A stretch of 33,192 bases of DNA from Prevotella sp. (GCA_017645905.1 JAGCNO010000014.1:1-33192), one strand, 5' to 3'. Positions 15,821 to 24,882 are shown, counted from the stretch's first letter. Notes: generated by a model not told the origin, from the sequence alone. Program-made: numbers and translations.

Positions 15821-17434
15821 TTACTTGCCATGCATATTGGCATACTCCTCGGTGTCCTCGGTCATCTGCTGAGGGATGGCATGGGCATAGAGCAGCGGAC
15901 CACGCTGGAAGAAGACGCCCTGGCCCTCGAGCACTTTCTTCTCCACCGTCATGGGCAGGGTGAGGGTGACGACGTCGCCATCCTTTACTGCTGACGACAC
16001 TTTGCAGAAGGTGCCGGCCGACAGGCGACGGTCAATGGGAGAACCGTTGACCGAGAGTGATGGCAGGCTGCACCATGAGGGGATGCGGAGCGTCAAGGGG
16101 ATGGCAGCACCTGCAGCGCCGTTCACCTTGAACGTCAGCTTTTCATCGAAGGGATAAGCAGTCTCGCAGGTGATGGTGATGTCGCCCTTCGCTGTGCGGA
16201 ACGTGGCCGAGCTGGGCCCATAGATGGCCGCCACAGCACCGCCATCGCTGTCCGTCATCCACATACGACTGACGAAATTGGGCAACATGCGGTTCACATT
16301 GCCCGAGCAGCACTCCGTCTCATGCGTCGGACGATAGGCCATCCAGGTGGAGCCGTGCTTATAGATGTTATGGTTCGACGTGCCGGTGGCGATGAACTGG
16401 TTGACCGACGAGAAATACTGCAACGAGCGGAAGTCCTTGGTGATAGAGCCCATGCCGGCATTATAGATGGCCTTCTCTATCTTGTCGGCCCACTCGGCCT
16501 CTCCTGTAACGGCCAGATAGTGCATCAGCGTCCAGGTGAAGTCCACGATGTCGCAGGTCTCATGGCTGATGCTGATGTCGTTGCCTAAGAGGAACTCAGC
16601 GCTCGACGGAACGCCGTCGGGCAGCATCGACTCGCGCTCCACCTTTCGGACGGCGGTCATGGCCAGGTCGAGGTAGTGCTGCTTGCCGGTGTAGGCATAG
16701 AGCAGGAGCGGCAGCTTGAGCATCTCGCAAAACGTCACGCTGTGCATGTAGAACGGCTCGTCGCTCAGGATGGCGGTCTCGTCGACGGCGAACTTATCTT
16801 GCACGGCCCAGGATTCCTCGGCCAGCTGCAGCAGCTTGGCGTTGCTTGTCTTGCCGTAGGTCCAGAGGATGCCCTCAAGCGACATGATGTTGCGTCCTCC
16901 CACGATGCCGCCGGCCAGGTCGGAAGGGGTGAAGTTCAGGTAGTGCCTCTCCAGTGCGGCGGGTATTCTCTCGTCGCCGTCATGCTCGTATTTTGCCTGT
17001 AACACGCGGAAGAACACCGACATGGGCCAGGTGATGCCCACCAGCGTGGAGTTGCCCAGCACACCGTTCCCATCGGGATGTGCCAGGGTGTATTCGATGC
17101 CCTCCATCGCCTTGCTGACCATCTCGTCGGCCCCCAGCTCATAGCCTAAGCGCAGAAGACCGTCAGTATAGTAGGCCGTCTGCTCATAGCGCCACCAGTT
17201 GTCGCCGTAACTCTCGTCAGACCGTGAGATTTCGCCTGCCCAAAGGCATGAGTTGTAGGGATAGCAAAGAGCCTCGGGATGACCCGTCAGACCGTCGTGC
17301 TGACGCTGGAGCAAGGTGTTCAGCCATCCCTGCGGATGAATATCGGAGACCTCACCAGTCTTGAAAGTGCCGGCAACTTGTGCCACAGCCATCATCGGCA
17401 GGATGGTGGCGAAGAGGAGAAACTTTTTGACCAT
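15821..17434 (-). CDS. GH127 (DUF1680) beta-L-arabinofuranosidase-type protein, N-terminal part
   Basis: 537 aa to the TAA. GH127 enzymes release L-arabinofuranose from arabinan or extensin-type glycans. Signal peptide 1-18 (FLLFATILPMMAVAQ). The zinc-site pattern of the family is present: ETC (Glu292, Cys294 in ISHETCDIVDF) and ETECCSGN with Cys375-Cys376. Other blocks: PEALCYPYNSCLWAGE, GDNWWRYEQTAYYTDGLLRLG, RGPLLYAHA near the end. The (alpha/alpha)6 catalytic part is complete, so activity without the C-terminal beta domain is conceivable, but the same frame continues for 342 codons after the stop, so a nonsense mutation, read-through or sequence error must be considered. It lies 36 bp after hutU, inside the hut operon, an unusual place for a glycosidase. 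Confidence 0.88.
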   Translation of the reverse strand: MVKKFLLFATILPMMAVAQVAGTFKTGEVSDIHPQGWLNTLLQRQHDGLTGHPEALCYPYNSCLWAGEISRSDESYGDNWWRYEQTAYYTDGLLRLGYELGADEMVSKAMEGIEYTLAHPDGNGVLGNSTLVGITWPMSVFFRVLQAKYEHDGDERIPAALERHYLNFTPSDLAGGIVGGRNIMSLEGILWTYGKTSNAKLLQLAEESWAVQDKFAVDETAILSDEPFYMHSVTFCEMLKLPLLLYAYTGKQHYLDLAMTAVRKVERESMLPDGVPSSAEFLLGNDISISHETCDIVDFTWTLMHYLAVTGEAEWADKIEKAIYNAGMGSITKDFRSLQYFSSVNQFIATGTSNHNIYKHGSTWMAYRPTHETECCSGNVNRMLPNFVSRMWMTDSDGGAVAAIYGPSSATFRTAKGDITITCETAYPFDEKLTFKVNGAAGAAIPLTLRIPSWCSLPSLSVNGSPIDRRLSAGTFCKVSSAVKDGDVVTLTLPMTVEKKVLEGQGVFFQRGPLLYAHAIPQQMTEDTEEYANMHGK

Positions 17435-17470
17435 ACTTACGAATGAATTGTCGGTAAACAGTTTATTAGA

Positions 17471-19489
17471 TTAGAATAGCGTGCTGAGGATATCGTCGTC
17501 CACGAGGTTGGGCATGGTGACCTGCAGTTCGGGGGTGCGGGCCATCTCACGGCGAATGGTGTCCATAGAACCGGTGTTGCGGGCCCAAGAGCGACGGGCA
17601 ATGCCGTTGTTCACGTCCCAGAAGAGCATCTGACGGATGCGGCGGTCGCAGTCTTCCGAGCCGTCGATGACCATACCGAAGCCACCGTTGATGACTTCGC
17701 CCCAACCTACTCCGCCGCCGTTATGCAGTGATACCCAAGTAGCTCCACGGAAGCTGTCGCCGATGACGTTCTGGACAGCCATGTCGGCACAGCGGTTTGA
17801 ACCGTCGTAGATGTTAGAAGTTTCTCGGTAAGGGGAGTCGGTGCCGGAGACATCGTGGTGGTCGCGGCCAAGGACTACGGGACGGGATATTTCGCCACGA
17901 CGGATGGCATTGTTGAAGGCAAGGGCGATACGGGTGCGGCCCTCGGCGTCGGCATAGAGAATACGAGCCTGTGATCCCACGACAAGGTTGTTACGGCCAG
18001 CCTCACGAATCCAATGGAGGTTATCGGCAAGCTGTCCGTGGATGTCAGCAGGAGCAGTCTTGAGCATATCCTCGAGCACTTCGGCAGCAAGGCGGTCGGT
18101 AACGGCCAGGTCCTTCGGGTCGCCGCTGGAGCACACCCAGCGGAAGGGACCAAAGCCGTAGTCGAAGAACATTGGGCCCATGATGTCCTGAACGTAGGAG
18201 GGATAGCGGAAAGAAGCTCCCACGGCTACATCGGCACCGGCACGGCTGGCCTCTAACAAGAAGGCGTTGCCATAGTCGAAGAAGTACATGCCACGGTCGG
18301 CAAGACGATTGATGGCAGCCACCTGCCGACGTAGGGAGGCTTGTACAGCCTCACGGAAGCGCTCAGGCTCTTCGGCCATCATACGCTTCGACTCCTCGAA
18401 AGTGTAACCCACGGGGTAGTAGCCACCCGCCCAAGGGTTGTGGAGAGAGGTCTGGTCGCTGCCGAGGTCTACGTGAATGTTCTCGTCGGCCAAGCGTTCC
18501 CAGAGGTCAACGACATTGCCAACGTAGGCCAACGACACTACACGCTTGTCGTCTACAGCCTTGCGGATGACAGGTATCAGCTCGTCAAGATTCTCATGCA
18601 GCTCATCCACCCACCCTTGGTCAAAGCGTTTCTTTGCAGCCTTCGGGTTAATCTCAGCGGTGACGCTCACCACTCCGGCGATGTTGGCGGCTTTCGGCTG
18701 TGCACCACTCATGCCTCCGAGACCAGCGGTAACGAAGAGGGGGATTCTACCAGGGTGTTGGGTGGTGGGGGTTGAGTGTTGGGTAATCTTCCGGGCGGCA
18801 TTTAGCACGGTAATAGTAGTGCCGTGGACGATGCCCTGCGGACCAATGTACATATAGGAACCGGCAGTCATCTGACCGTATTGGCTTACGCCGAGGGCGT
18901 TGTCGCGCTCCCAGTCGTCAGGCTTGGAGTAGTTGGGGATGACCATGCCATTGGTGACGACTACACGCGGAGCATCTTTGTGGGAGGGGAAGAGGCCGAG
19001 CGGATGACCGGAATACATGACAAGCGTCTGCTCGTCGGTCATCTCAGAGAGGTACTTCATCACCAGCCTATACTGCGCCCAGTTCTGGAACACGGCACCG
19101 TTGCCGCCGTAGGTAATCAGCTCATGAGGGTGTTGCGCCACACGAGGGTCAAGGTTGTTTTGTATCATCATCATGATGGCAGCAGCCTGCGTAGAGCGGT
19201 GAGGATAGTCATCGATAGGCCTGGCGTAAATCTCATACGTAGGGCGGTAGCGATACATATAGATGCGACCATACTGCCGCAGCTCCTCGGCAAACTCTGT
19301 TGCCAGCACTTTGTGCAGGTGCTTTGGGAAGTAGCGCAGAGCGTTACGCAAAGCCAGCCGCTTCTCATTGGGAGTGAGGATGTCCTTACGTTTCGGTGCG
19401 TGGTTCACGTTGGGGTCGTAGGCCTGTGCCTCAGGCAGGGTTTCGGGAATGCCCTGACGAATATCTTTGATGAATTCTTCGTGTGTCAT
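17471..19489 (-). CDS. hutU: Urocanate hydratase
   Basis: 672 aa, the long form of the family (classical proteobacterial enzymes are about 555 aa). Uses tightly bound NAD+ to hydrate urocanate to 4-imidazolone-5-propionate. Blocks: ITYGGNGAVFQNWAQY (about 125-140), MYSGHPLGLFPS, NYSKPDDWERDNALGVSQYGQMTAGSYMYIGPQGIVHGTT, the nucleotide-binding TAGLGGMSGAQPKAA (254-267), GSDQTSLHNPW and SLHNGGGVGWGEVINGG. Residues about 236-246 (TQHSTPTTQHPG) form a simple-repeat insert just before the nucleotide-binding loop. Starts 2 bp after the ftcD stop. Confidence 0.97.
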   Translation of the reverse strand: MTHEEFIKDIRQGIPETLPEAQAYDPNVNHAPKRKDILTPNEKRLALRNALRYFPKHLHKVLATEFAEELRQYGRIYMYRYRPTYEIYARPIDDYPHRSTQAAAIMMMIQNNLDPRVAQHPHELITYGGNGAVFQNWAQYRLVMKYLSEMTDEQTLVMYSGHPLGLFPSHKDAPRVVVTNGMVIPNYSKPDDWERDNALGVSQYGQMTAGSYMYIGPQGIVHGTTITVLNAARKITQHSTPTTQHPGRIPLFVTAGLGGMSGAQPKAANIAGVVSVTAEINPKAAKKRFDQGWVDELHENLDELIPVIRKAVDDKRVVSLAYVGNVVDLWERLADENIHVDLGSDQTSLHNPWAGGYYPVGYTFEESKRMMAEEPERFREAVQASLRRQVAAINRLADRGMYFFDYGNAFLLEASRAGADVAVGASFRYPSYVQDIMGPMFFDYGFGPFRWVCSSGDPKDLAVTDRLAAEVLEDMLKTAPADIHGQLADNLHWIREAGRNNLVVGSQARILYADAEGRTRIALAFNNAIRRGEISRPVVLGRDHHDVSGTDSPYRETSNIYDGSNRCADMAVQNVIGDSFRGATWVSLHNGGGVGWGEVINGGFGMVIDGSEDCDRRIRQMLFWDVNNGIARRSWARNTGSMDTIRREMARTPELQVTMPNLVDDDILSTLF

Positions 19490-19491
19490 AA

Positions 19492-21252
19492 TTATGCTTT
19501 GATTTTACCCGTAACTATTTCCATGATTTCTCGCTCGGCCTCGTTAGCCTGGGCAATGAGTGCATCGGCCTCAGCAACAAGTTTCTCAGCAACGTCGCGG
19601 TCGGAAAGCTGTGCGGCATTAATCTTCACATTCAGTCCGGCACCGAGCACGGCGGCGCGGGCGGCCAGTGCACCGACACCGGCATCGCTGACGCTGGCGG
19701 GATTGCCCTCCTCGGCCATAGCCTTGCAGAGCAGGAAAACTTGCATGGCGGTATCCATAGTAAGCAAGGGCACATTGGCTGCTTGGAACGTGGCAGCCTC
19801 GATGGCTTCCTGACGGGCAGCACGTTCGGCATCGGTGTTCTTCGGCATGTGTAGGGCTTCCATCACGTCGTTGAAGGCCATTGTGTCGGCTTCGACGAGG
19901 TTGAGCAGCAGACACCTGAACGCCTGGCCCTGATCAGCCCAACGGGAGAACTCTTGCCAGCGGTCATCCCAGCCAGCCTTGTGGGAAGATAGGTTGGCCA
20001 CCATCGTACCGAGAGCAGCTCCAAGAGCACCCATATAAGCTGCAACCGTACCACCGCCGGGGGCAGGACTCTCTCGGGAGGTCTCCTCAGCAAAGGCTTT
20101 CACCGAGAGGTCTGTCAGAGAGGAAGAACCGCTCTGCTCGGACGCTTCAATCAGATACTCGATGACCTTCTCCTTCGGGTTGAAGGGACGGAGGTCGTCA
20201 AGACTCATCGACTTGATGGCGATCTTCAAAATGTCGGCTTCAGGGATGCCTGTTGAGCGGTGCTGTTTCTCCAAGAAGTAGCGGCCGGCGTCGATGAGCG
20301 TCTGTTTGGGCACGAGACCCACAATCTCAGTTCCTGTAACTCGGACTCCACGATTGGCAGCACAGCGGCACACCTCGTCGAAGGCTACATGCAGGGGCGT
20401 TACCTTCAGGTTGGTCATGTTCATCGACACCTGGGCGATGCCATACTCGTCGATGTACCAACCGATAGCCTTGGTACATTTCAGCGTGCCGGGAATCATG
20501 ACGGGCTTGCCGTCCTTGTCTCGGACAATGGTTCCAGTGATGGGATTGCCCTCGCGCTTGGGACGACCTTTCTCACGGACGTCGAAGGCGATGGCGTTGG
20601 CACGGCGCGTGCTGGTGGTGTTAAGGTTGAAGTTTACGGCAATGAGGAAGTCACGGGCACCGACCACAGTACAACCTGTCTTCAAGAGGTGGGTGGTGAG
20701 GGGTGAGGGGTGAGAGATTTGTTTCTTCAACTCTTCAGGGTCGAAGCCAGGTGGCATGAAGTCCGGTCGTTTATCGGGGTCAGTGAGCTTCTGGGGCAAT
20801 GCCTCATACTCTCCGGCACGGCAGACAGCGAGGTTCTTACGTTCGGGTCGGAAGGCCGAAGCCTCGTAGCAGTAGCAGGGGATGTTAGCCTCTTCAGCAA
20901 TTCGACGTGCCAGTTCTCGCGCCAGTTCGGCACATTCCTCAAGGGTGATACCGCTGACGGGAATGAGGGGCAGCACGTCAGTAGCTCCCATTCGGGGATG
21001 TGCTCCGTGATGCTTCCGCATGTCAATCACCTCGCCCGCTTTCTTCACAGCACGGAAGGCAGCCTCCACAACAGACTCCGGCGAGCCCACAAACGTCACA
21101 ACAGTGCGGTTTGTGGCCTCGCCGGGGTCTACGTTGAGCAGACTGACGCCTTCTACGGATTCTATCTCATTGGTTATCTGTTTGATAACACTCATGTCGC
21201 GCCCTTCGCTGAAGTTGGGCACGCACTCCACAATTTGTTTCTTGTCTACCAT
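19492..21252 (-). CDS. ftcD: Fused glutamate formimidoyltransferase / formimidoyltetrahydrofolate cyclodeaminase
   Basis: 586 aa; moves the formimino group from formiminoglutamate to tetrahydrofolate and then releases ammonia, giving glutamate and methenyl-THF. N-terminal transferase domain about 1-335 (VECVPNFSEGR; His82 in KHHGAHPRMGATDVLP matches the catalytic His of the mammalian enzyme). C-terminal cyclodeaminase domain about 375-586 (ESPAPGGGTVAAYMGALGAAL). The two activities are fused as in animal FTCD. Residues about 180-191 (SHPSPLTTHLLK) look like a simple-repeat insert encoded by GTGAGGGGTGAGG-type DNA. An upstream in-frame ATG at 21291 lies in the promoter, so MVDKKQ at 21252 is the start. 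First gene of the hut operon. Confidence 0.95.
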   Translation of the reverse strand: MVDKKQIVECVPNFSEGRDMSVIKQITNEIESVEGVSLLNVDPGEATNRTVVTFVGSPESVVEAAFRAVKKAGEVIDMRKHHGAHPRMGATDVLPLIPVSGITLEECAELARELARRIAEEANIPCYCYEASAFRPERKNLAVCRAGEYEALPQKLTDPDKRPDFMPPGFDPEELKKQISHPSPLTTHLLKTGCTVVGARDFLIAVNFNLNTTSTRRANAIAFDVREKGRPKREGNPITGTIVRDKDGKPVMIPGTLKCTKAIGWYIDEYGIAQVSMNMTNLKVTPLHVAFDEVCRCAANRGVRVTGTEIVGLVPKQTLIDAGRYFLEKQHRSTGIPEADILKIAIKSMSLDDLRPFNPKEKVIEYLIEASEQSGSSSLTDLSVKAFAEETSRESPAPGGGTVAAYMGALGAALGTMVANLSSHKAGWDDRWQEFSRWADQGQAFRCLLLNLVEADTMAFNDVMEALHMPKNTDAERAARQEAIEAATFQAANVPLLTMDTAMQVFLLCKAMAEEGNPASVSDAGVGALAARAAVLGAGLNVKINAAQLSDRDVAEKLVAEADALIAQANEAEREIMEIVTGKIKA

Positions 21253-21280
21253 CTTTGTTTTAGGTTTTGTAATACTGGTG

Positions 21281-21314
21281 CAAATATACACTTTTTATTC
21301 AAAACCCACCCAAA
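21281..21314 (-). promoter_or_regulatory. Probable hut operon promoter
   Basis: On the minus strand TATATTTG (21288-21281) matches TAnnTTTG; TTTG at 21314-21311 is 22 bp upstream. Predicted start near 21274, about 22 nt before the ftcD ATG. No obvious operator was recognised. Confidence 0.6.
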
Positions 21315-21341
21315 CGATGAGACTAAAAAAACTTAAATCTT

Positions 21342-23594
21342 TTAGAGGCTGAAATCTGCTGTACCCTTGATGTCGGCTGAAGAGGCTCCAATGTATGCTC
21401 TGTACTTGCCTGTAGGTGTGGTCCATTGGTGAGTAGCCTCGTCCCAGATGGCCAGTTCGGCAGCGGTAATGGTAAAACTTGCCGTCTTGGTCTCGCCAGG
21501 CTTCAGGCTCAGCTTGGCAAAGTCCTTCAGTTCCTTTACCGGACGTTCGGTCTGGAAGTTCAGTTTCTTTGTGACCTTAGCGAAACGCTGCTGACCCACG
21601 TAGAGCTGCACAGTCTCCTTGCCCTCACGGCTGCCGGTGTTGGTCACGCTGACGGAGATCTTCCAGTTGCCATTAGCAAGTTGTTCTATGGCAGGCTTGG
21701 AATACTGGAACGTGGTGTAGCTCAGTCCAAAGCCGAAGGGGAAGTTTGACTTCACGCCAAGTTTGTCAAAGCCCCGATAGCCTACGAAGATGTCCTCATC
21801 GTAATACACCTGACGGCGGGGCACCTCTCCTGCGCTGTTGGCAGGAGCCTCAACGCCCGTCAGTCCGGGATAGGCCCGTTCGCCAAAGCTGGTAAAAGGA
21901 TAGTCGGTGTAGTTCTTGGCAAAGGTGACGGGCAGCTTACCGCTGGGGTTCACCTTTCCTGTGAGCACATTGGCCAGCGCCGTGCCAGCCTCGCTGCCCA
22001 GATACCAGCAATGTAAGAAGGCGTTAACCTGCTGCAGCCAAGGTGTGGCGAAGGGGTTGCCACCGAAGGTCACGACGATGAGTTTAGAGTTGAGAGTTGA
22101 GAGTTGAGAGATTAGCTCGTTCTGTCCGAACGACAGGTCGTAGGACTCGCGGTCGCCGTTCTCACAGTCCTGATGGTGGTTCTTGTTCATGCCACCGATG
22201 AAGATAATGAGGTCGGCATCCTTAGCTTTCTCCAGCGCCTCTACCTTCAACTTCTCGTTCAGAGCCGGGTCAACCTTGTCCACATGGTCGTACATGGCAC
22301 GGCCTGAGGCGTAACCTTGGGCGAAATCTATTTTACAGTTAGACAATTGGCTGCGCAAAGCGTCTAAGGGCGAAATATCACGCAGGGTCTTCAGCTCACT
22401 GGAGCCGCCACCCTGGGTAAGTGAGCGTGTAGCATTCTCACCTACCACTAATATATTATTGTATAAGGAAAGGTCGAGAGGGAGCACTCCTCCGTTGGTG
22501 AGCAGCACGATACCCTCCTCGCCTATCTGACGGCAGACATCGTAATGGTCTTCCGAGCATTGCTTTCCGATGACTTTCTGCGGGTTCATCGCCGTGCGGA
22601 AGATGGTACGCAGCACTCGGGCAGCCTTATCGTCAAGCACCGACATAGGCACCTTACCATCCTTGATAAGCTGTTCGAACTTGTCGGCCAGGTAGTAGTC
22701 GTTATAACCGAACTCTGCCTCCCTCACCTTACCGTCAGTGAAGGTTCCCATCTCTATGTCCAGGCCTCCGTTGACAGCCTGCCATGTGTCGGTAGTTCCG
22801 CCCCAGTCGCTGATGAGAGCTCCGTCCCATTGCCACTCACGCTTCAGCACGCCGTTGATGAGCTCGTCGTTTTGTGTGACGTGCACACCGTGCCACAGGT
22901 TGTACGAGCCCATGACGGTCCACACATTTGCCTTCTCCACGGCCCGACGGAAGGGAGCCAGATAGATCTCACGCAGGGCACGTTCCGAGACGTTCACGTT
23001 CACATTGAAGCGGTCCACCTCCTGGTCGTTCAACACGAAATGCTTCAGACAGCAGGCCACGCCATTCTTCTGGGCAGCCTGAATATAGGGCACGACCATC
23101 TCGCCGGCCAGGTAGGGGTCTTCACCACAATATTCGAAAGCTCGTCCATTCATTGGCGTTCTGGCAATATTCACGCCAGGGCCGAGCAGGATATCCTTTC
23201 CGCGGAAGGCGAACTCCTCGCTGAGACTATGACCATAGAGGCGGGCAAGGTCACGGTTCCAAGTTGCTGCCAGACAGGTGAGCGACGGGAAAGCCACAAT
23301 GGAGTCGTTGCTCCAGCGGGCAGGGCTCCAGGTGTTCCACTCCAGCTCCTCACGTACTCCGTGAGGGCCGTCGTCCATGTTCAGCTGACGTATGCCCAGA
23401 CGTGGCACGCCAGCCGATGTGAACTTGCTCTGAGCATGGAGAATCTGAATCTTCTCATGCACGGTCATGCGGCTAAGGGCGTCCTTCACGCGCTCCTCAA
23501 GTGGGGCTTTTGTGTCAAGATACTTGGCCGCCTGCTGCGCGGCAGATGTAATCGTTACGAATACAAACAATGCAAAGACAAACAGTTTTTTCAT
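21342..23594 (-). CDS. GH3 beta-glycosidase, secreted
   Basis: 750 aa. Signal peptide 1-19 (MKKLFVFALFVFVTITSAAQ). The N-terminal (beta/alpha)8 domain has MDDGPHGVREE, GRAFEYCGEDPYLAGEM, KHFVLNDQEVDR and the nucleophile Asp263 in ALISDWGGTTD. The alpha/beta sandwich domain has IVLLTNGGVLPL and VVGENATR; an Fn3-like C-terminal domain begins with FGFGLSYTTF. It probably trims beta-linked glucosides or xylosides in the periplasm; exact specificity cannot be read. Residues 496-504 (SQLSTLNSK) are a GAGAGTTGAGAGTT-type simple-repeat insert. Upstream Met codons at 23633 and 23600 exist; the first lies in the -7 box, so 23594 (or 23600) is preferred. Confidence 0.93.
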   Translation of the reverse strand: MKKLFVFALFVFVTITSAAQQAAKYLDTKAPLEERVKDALSRMTVHEKIQILHAQSKFTSAGVPRLGIRQLNMDDGPHGVREELEWNTWSPARWSNDSIVAFPSLTCLAATWNRDLARLYGHSLSEEFAFRGKDILLGPGVNIARTPMNGRAFEYCGEDPYLAGEMVVPYIQAAQKNGVACCLKHFVLNDQEVDRFNVNVNVSERALREIYLAPFRRAVEKANVWTVMGSYNLWHGVHVTQNDELINGVLKREWQWDGALISDWGGTTDTWQAVNGGLDIEMGTFTDGKVREAEFGYNDYYLADKFEQLIKDGKVPMSVLDDKAARVLRTIFRTAMNPQKVIGKQCSEDHYDVCRQIGEEGIVLLTNGGVLPLDLSLYNNILVVGENATRSLTQGGGSSELKTLRDISPLDALRSQLSNCKIDFAQGYASGRAMYDHVDKVDPALNEKLKVEALEKAKDADLIIFIGGMNKNHHQDCENGDRESYDLSFGQNELISQLSTLNSKLIVVTFGGNPFATPWLQQVNAFLHCWYLGSEAGTALANVLTGKVNPSGKLPVTFAKNYTDYPFTSFGERAYPGLTGVEAPANSAGEVPRRQVYYDEDIFVGYRGFDKLGVKSNFPFGFGLSYTTFQYSKPAIEQLANGNWKISVSVTNTGSREGKETVQLYVGQQRFAKVTKKLNFQTERPVKELKDFAKLSLKPGETKTASFTITAAELAIWDEATHQWTTPTGKYRAYIGASSADIKGTADFSL

Positions 23595-23630
23595 TGTCAT
23601 AAAAAATAAGGTTATTATACAAATTTCCTG

Positions 23631-23638
23631 CAAAAGTA
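23631..23638 (-). promoter_or_regulatory. Promoter -7 element of the GH3 gene
   Basis: TACTTTTG on the minus strand (23638-23631) fits TAnnTTTG; the TTTG box at the expected distance is not evident (nearest at 23654-23651, only 12 bp away). Confidence 0.45.
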
Positions 23639-23699
23639 CAAAGTTTTTTTCAAACCACCGCTTACTTTAGTTAAAAAATGGTTTATTATGGAATAAATA

Positions 23700-23731
23700 T
23701 TTGTTGATGTTGGCGTAAATGGCTATCTTTG
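23700..23731 (+). promoter_or_regulatory. Promoter of the phytase-like gene
   Basis: TTTG 23700-23703, 20 bp, TATCTTTG 23724-23731: full consensus. Transcription would start near 23738, which excludes the in-frame ATG at 23719 and sets the start codon to 23749. Confidence 0.75.
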
Positions 23732-23748
23732 TGCGAAATATCTTGACT

Positions 23749-24711
23749 ATGAAGTATCTTATGTCCACCCTCTTTTCCCTTTTCCCGATATTTGGCTGGT
23801 CACAGCCCCCCACCTCTTACCCCTCACCTCCCGCCTACCGTTTGGTACGTCAGCGCTTTCACCGCGAAATTCCGGCGGGCAACTATAGCGGTATCTGTGC
23901 CCTTGGCGACGGACGCTTTGCTGTCGTCGATGACAAAGCTGCGGAGGATGGCTTCTACGTCTTCCGTATAGGTATCGACAGCTTGAAGGGGCGCATCACC
24001 GATGTGGTAAATGAAGGTTACCGTAGCAGCGGACTGCCCAACCGCGACATGGAGGGAATCTGCTACTGCCCGACCACTCAGACCGTCTTCATCAGCGGTG
24101 AGGATGACAACGAAGTCTACGAGTATAGCCTGAACGGACAGCGTACGGGCCGACAACTGGCCATGCCGCCAGAGTTCAAAAAGGCCAACCAGAACTACGG
24201 TCTCGAGGCCCTGACCTACGACAACAGCCGACACCTCTTTATCACCACCTCGGAGCAGCCCCTGCCGGGCGACACGCTCCTGCGCATACAGACCTTCGGA
24301 GACGACCTTCAGCCCCGAGAGCAGTATCTTTACCGGCCCGATGAACCAGACATGGGAAAAAAAGGGAAGCGGACGCGGGGCTACCACGGTGTTTCGGGAA
24401 TGTGCGCCCTTACCGATGGCCGTCTGCTGGTGATGGAACGACAGATACGAGTGCCGCGGATGAAGATTGGTGCTCGTGTCGTGACGCGCATCTATAAGGT
24501 CGTCCTCCCCCCGAATGGGGAGCCTTCACAAACCGTCCTGGAGAAACGTCTCGTGAAGGAAGTCAAGACCCGGCTGACGCTCACCGGAAGGCGCTTTGCC
24601 AACTGCGAGGGCATTTGCGAGCCTTGGCCCGGTCTGCTGCTGATAGTAGCCGACTCGCAGAACAGGTTCCGGGGAGTCTTGCGCGATTGGTTTTTGCTCC
24701 TCAGACTTTGA
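23749..24711 (+). CDS. Secreted esterase-like/phytase-like beta-propeller protein
   Basis: About 320 aa. Signal peptide MKYLMSTLFSLFPIFGWSQ. The rest resembles the 'esterase-like activity of phytase' family: NYSGICALGDGRFAVVDDKA, RDMEGICYCPTTQTVFISGEDDNEVYEY, YGLEALTYDNSRHLFITTSEQP, GVSGMCALTDGRLLVMERQ, NCEGICEPWPGLLLIVADSQN. These repeated E/S-G-I-C plus DGR motifs suggest propeller blades, probably exported to the periplasm; the substrate (phosphoester or other ester) is not known. PPTSYPSPPA after the signal peptide is a low-complexity insert. The stop codon TGA lies within the first unit of a 22-bp repeat array, so the C-terminus may have been reshaped by the repeat. Transcribed divergently from the GH3 gene. 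Confidence 0.75.
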   Translation: MKYLMSTLFSLFPIFGWSQPPTSYPSPPAYRLVRQRFHREIPAGNYSGICALGDGRFAVVDDKAAEDGFYVFRIGIDSLKGRITDVVNEGYRSSGLPNRDMEGICYCPTTQTVFISGEDDNEVYEYSLNGQRTGRQLAMPPEFKKANQNYGLEALTYDNSRHLFITTSEQPLPGDTLLRIQTFGDDLQPREQYLYRPDEPDMGKKGKRTRGYHGVSGMCALTDGRLLVMERQIRVPRMKIGARVVTRIYKVVLPPNGEPSQTVLEKRLVKEVKTRLTLTGRRFANCEGICEPWPGLLLIVADSQNRFRGVLRDWFLLLRL

Positions 24712-24790
24712 ACGGCTCAAACTCACAGTACGAACGGCTTAAACTCATAGTCCGAACGGCTTAAACTCCCAGTCCGAACGGCTTAAACTC
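24698..24790. repeat. 22-bp tandem repeat array, four copies, overlapping a stop codon
   Basis: GAACGGCT begins at 24710, 24732, 24754 and 24776, period 22; the unit is CAGTCCGAACGGCTTAAACTCC, the same variant as at 15636. The first, degenerate unit contains the TGA stop of the preceding gene. Confidence 0.9.
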
Positions 24791-24854
24791 TAAGCATCAT
24801 TTATTACGTTTGAAAAAAAAGTCCCAAGTTATTAGGTTTTTCCATTCTTTTTTG

Positions 24855-24862
24855 TACCTTTG
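24855..24862 (+). promoter_or_regulatory. Promoter -7 element of the export cassette
   Basis: TACCTTTG at 24855-24862 fits the consensus; the -33 region is AT-rich without a clear TTTG. Transcription near 24869 would leave about 14 nt before the GTG start. Confidence 0.5.
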
Positions 24863-24882
24863 CCCCCAAAAACTGTAACAAC

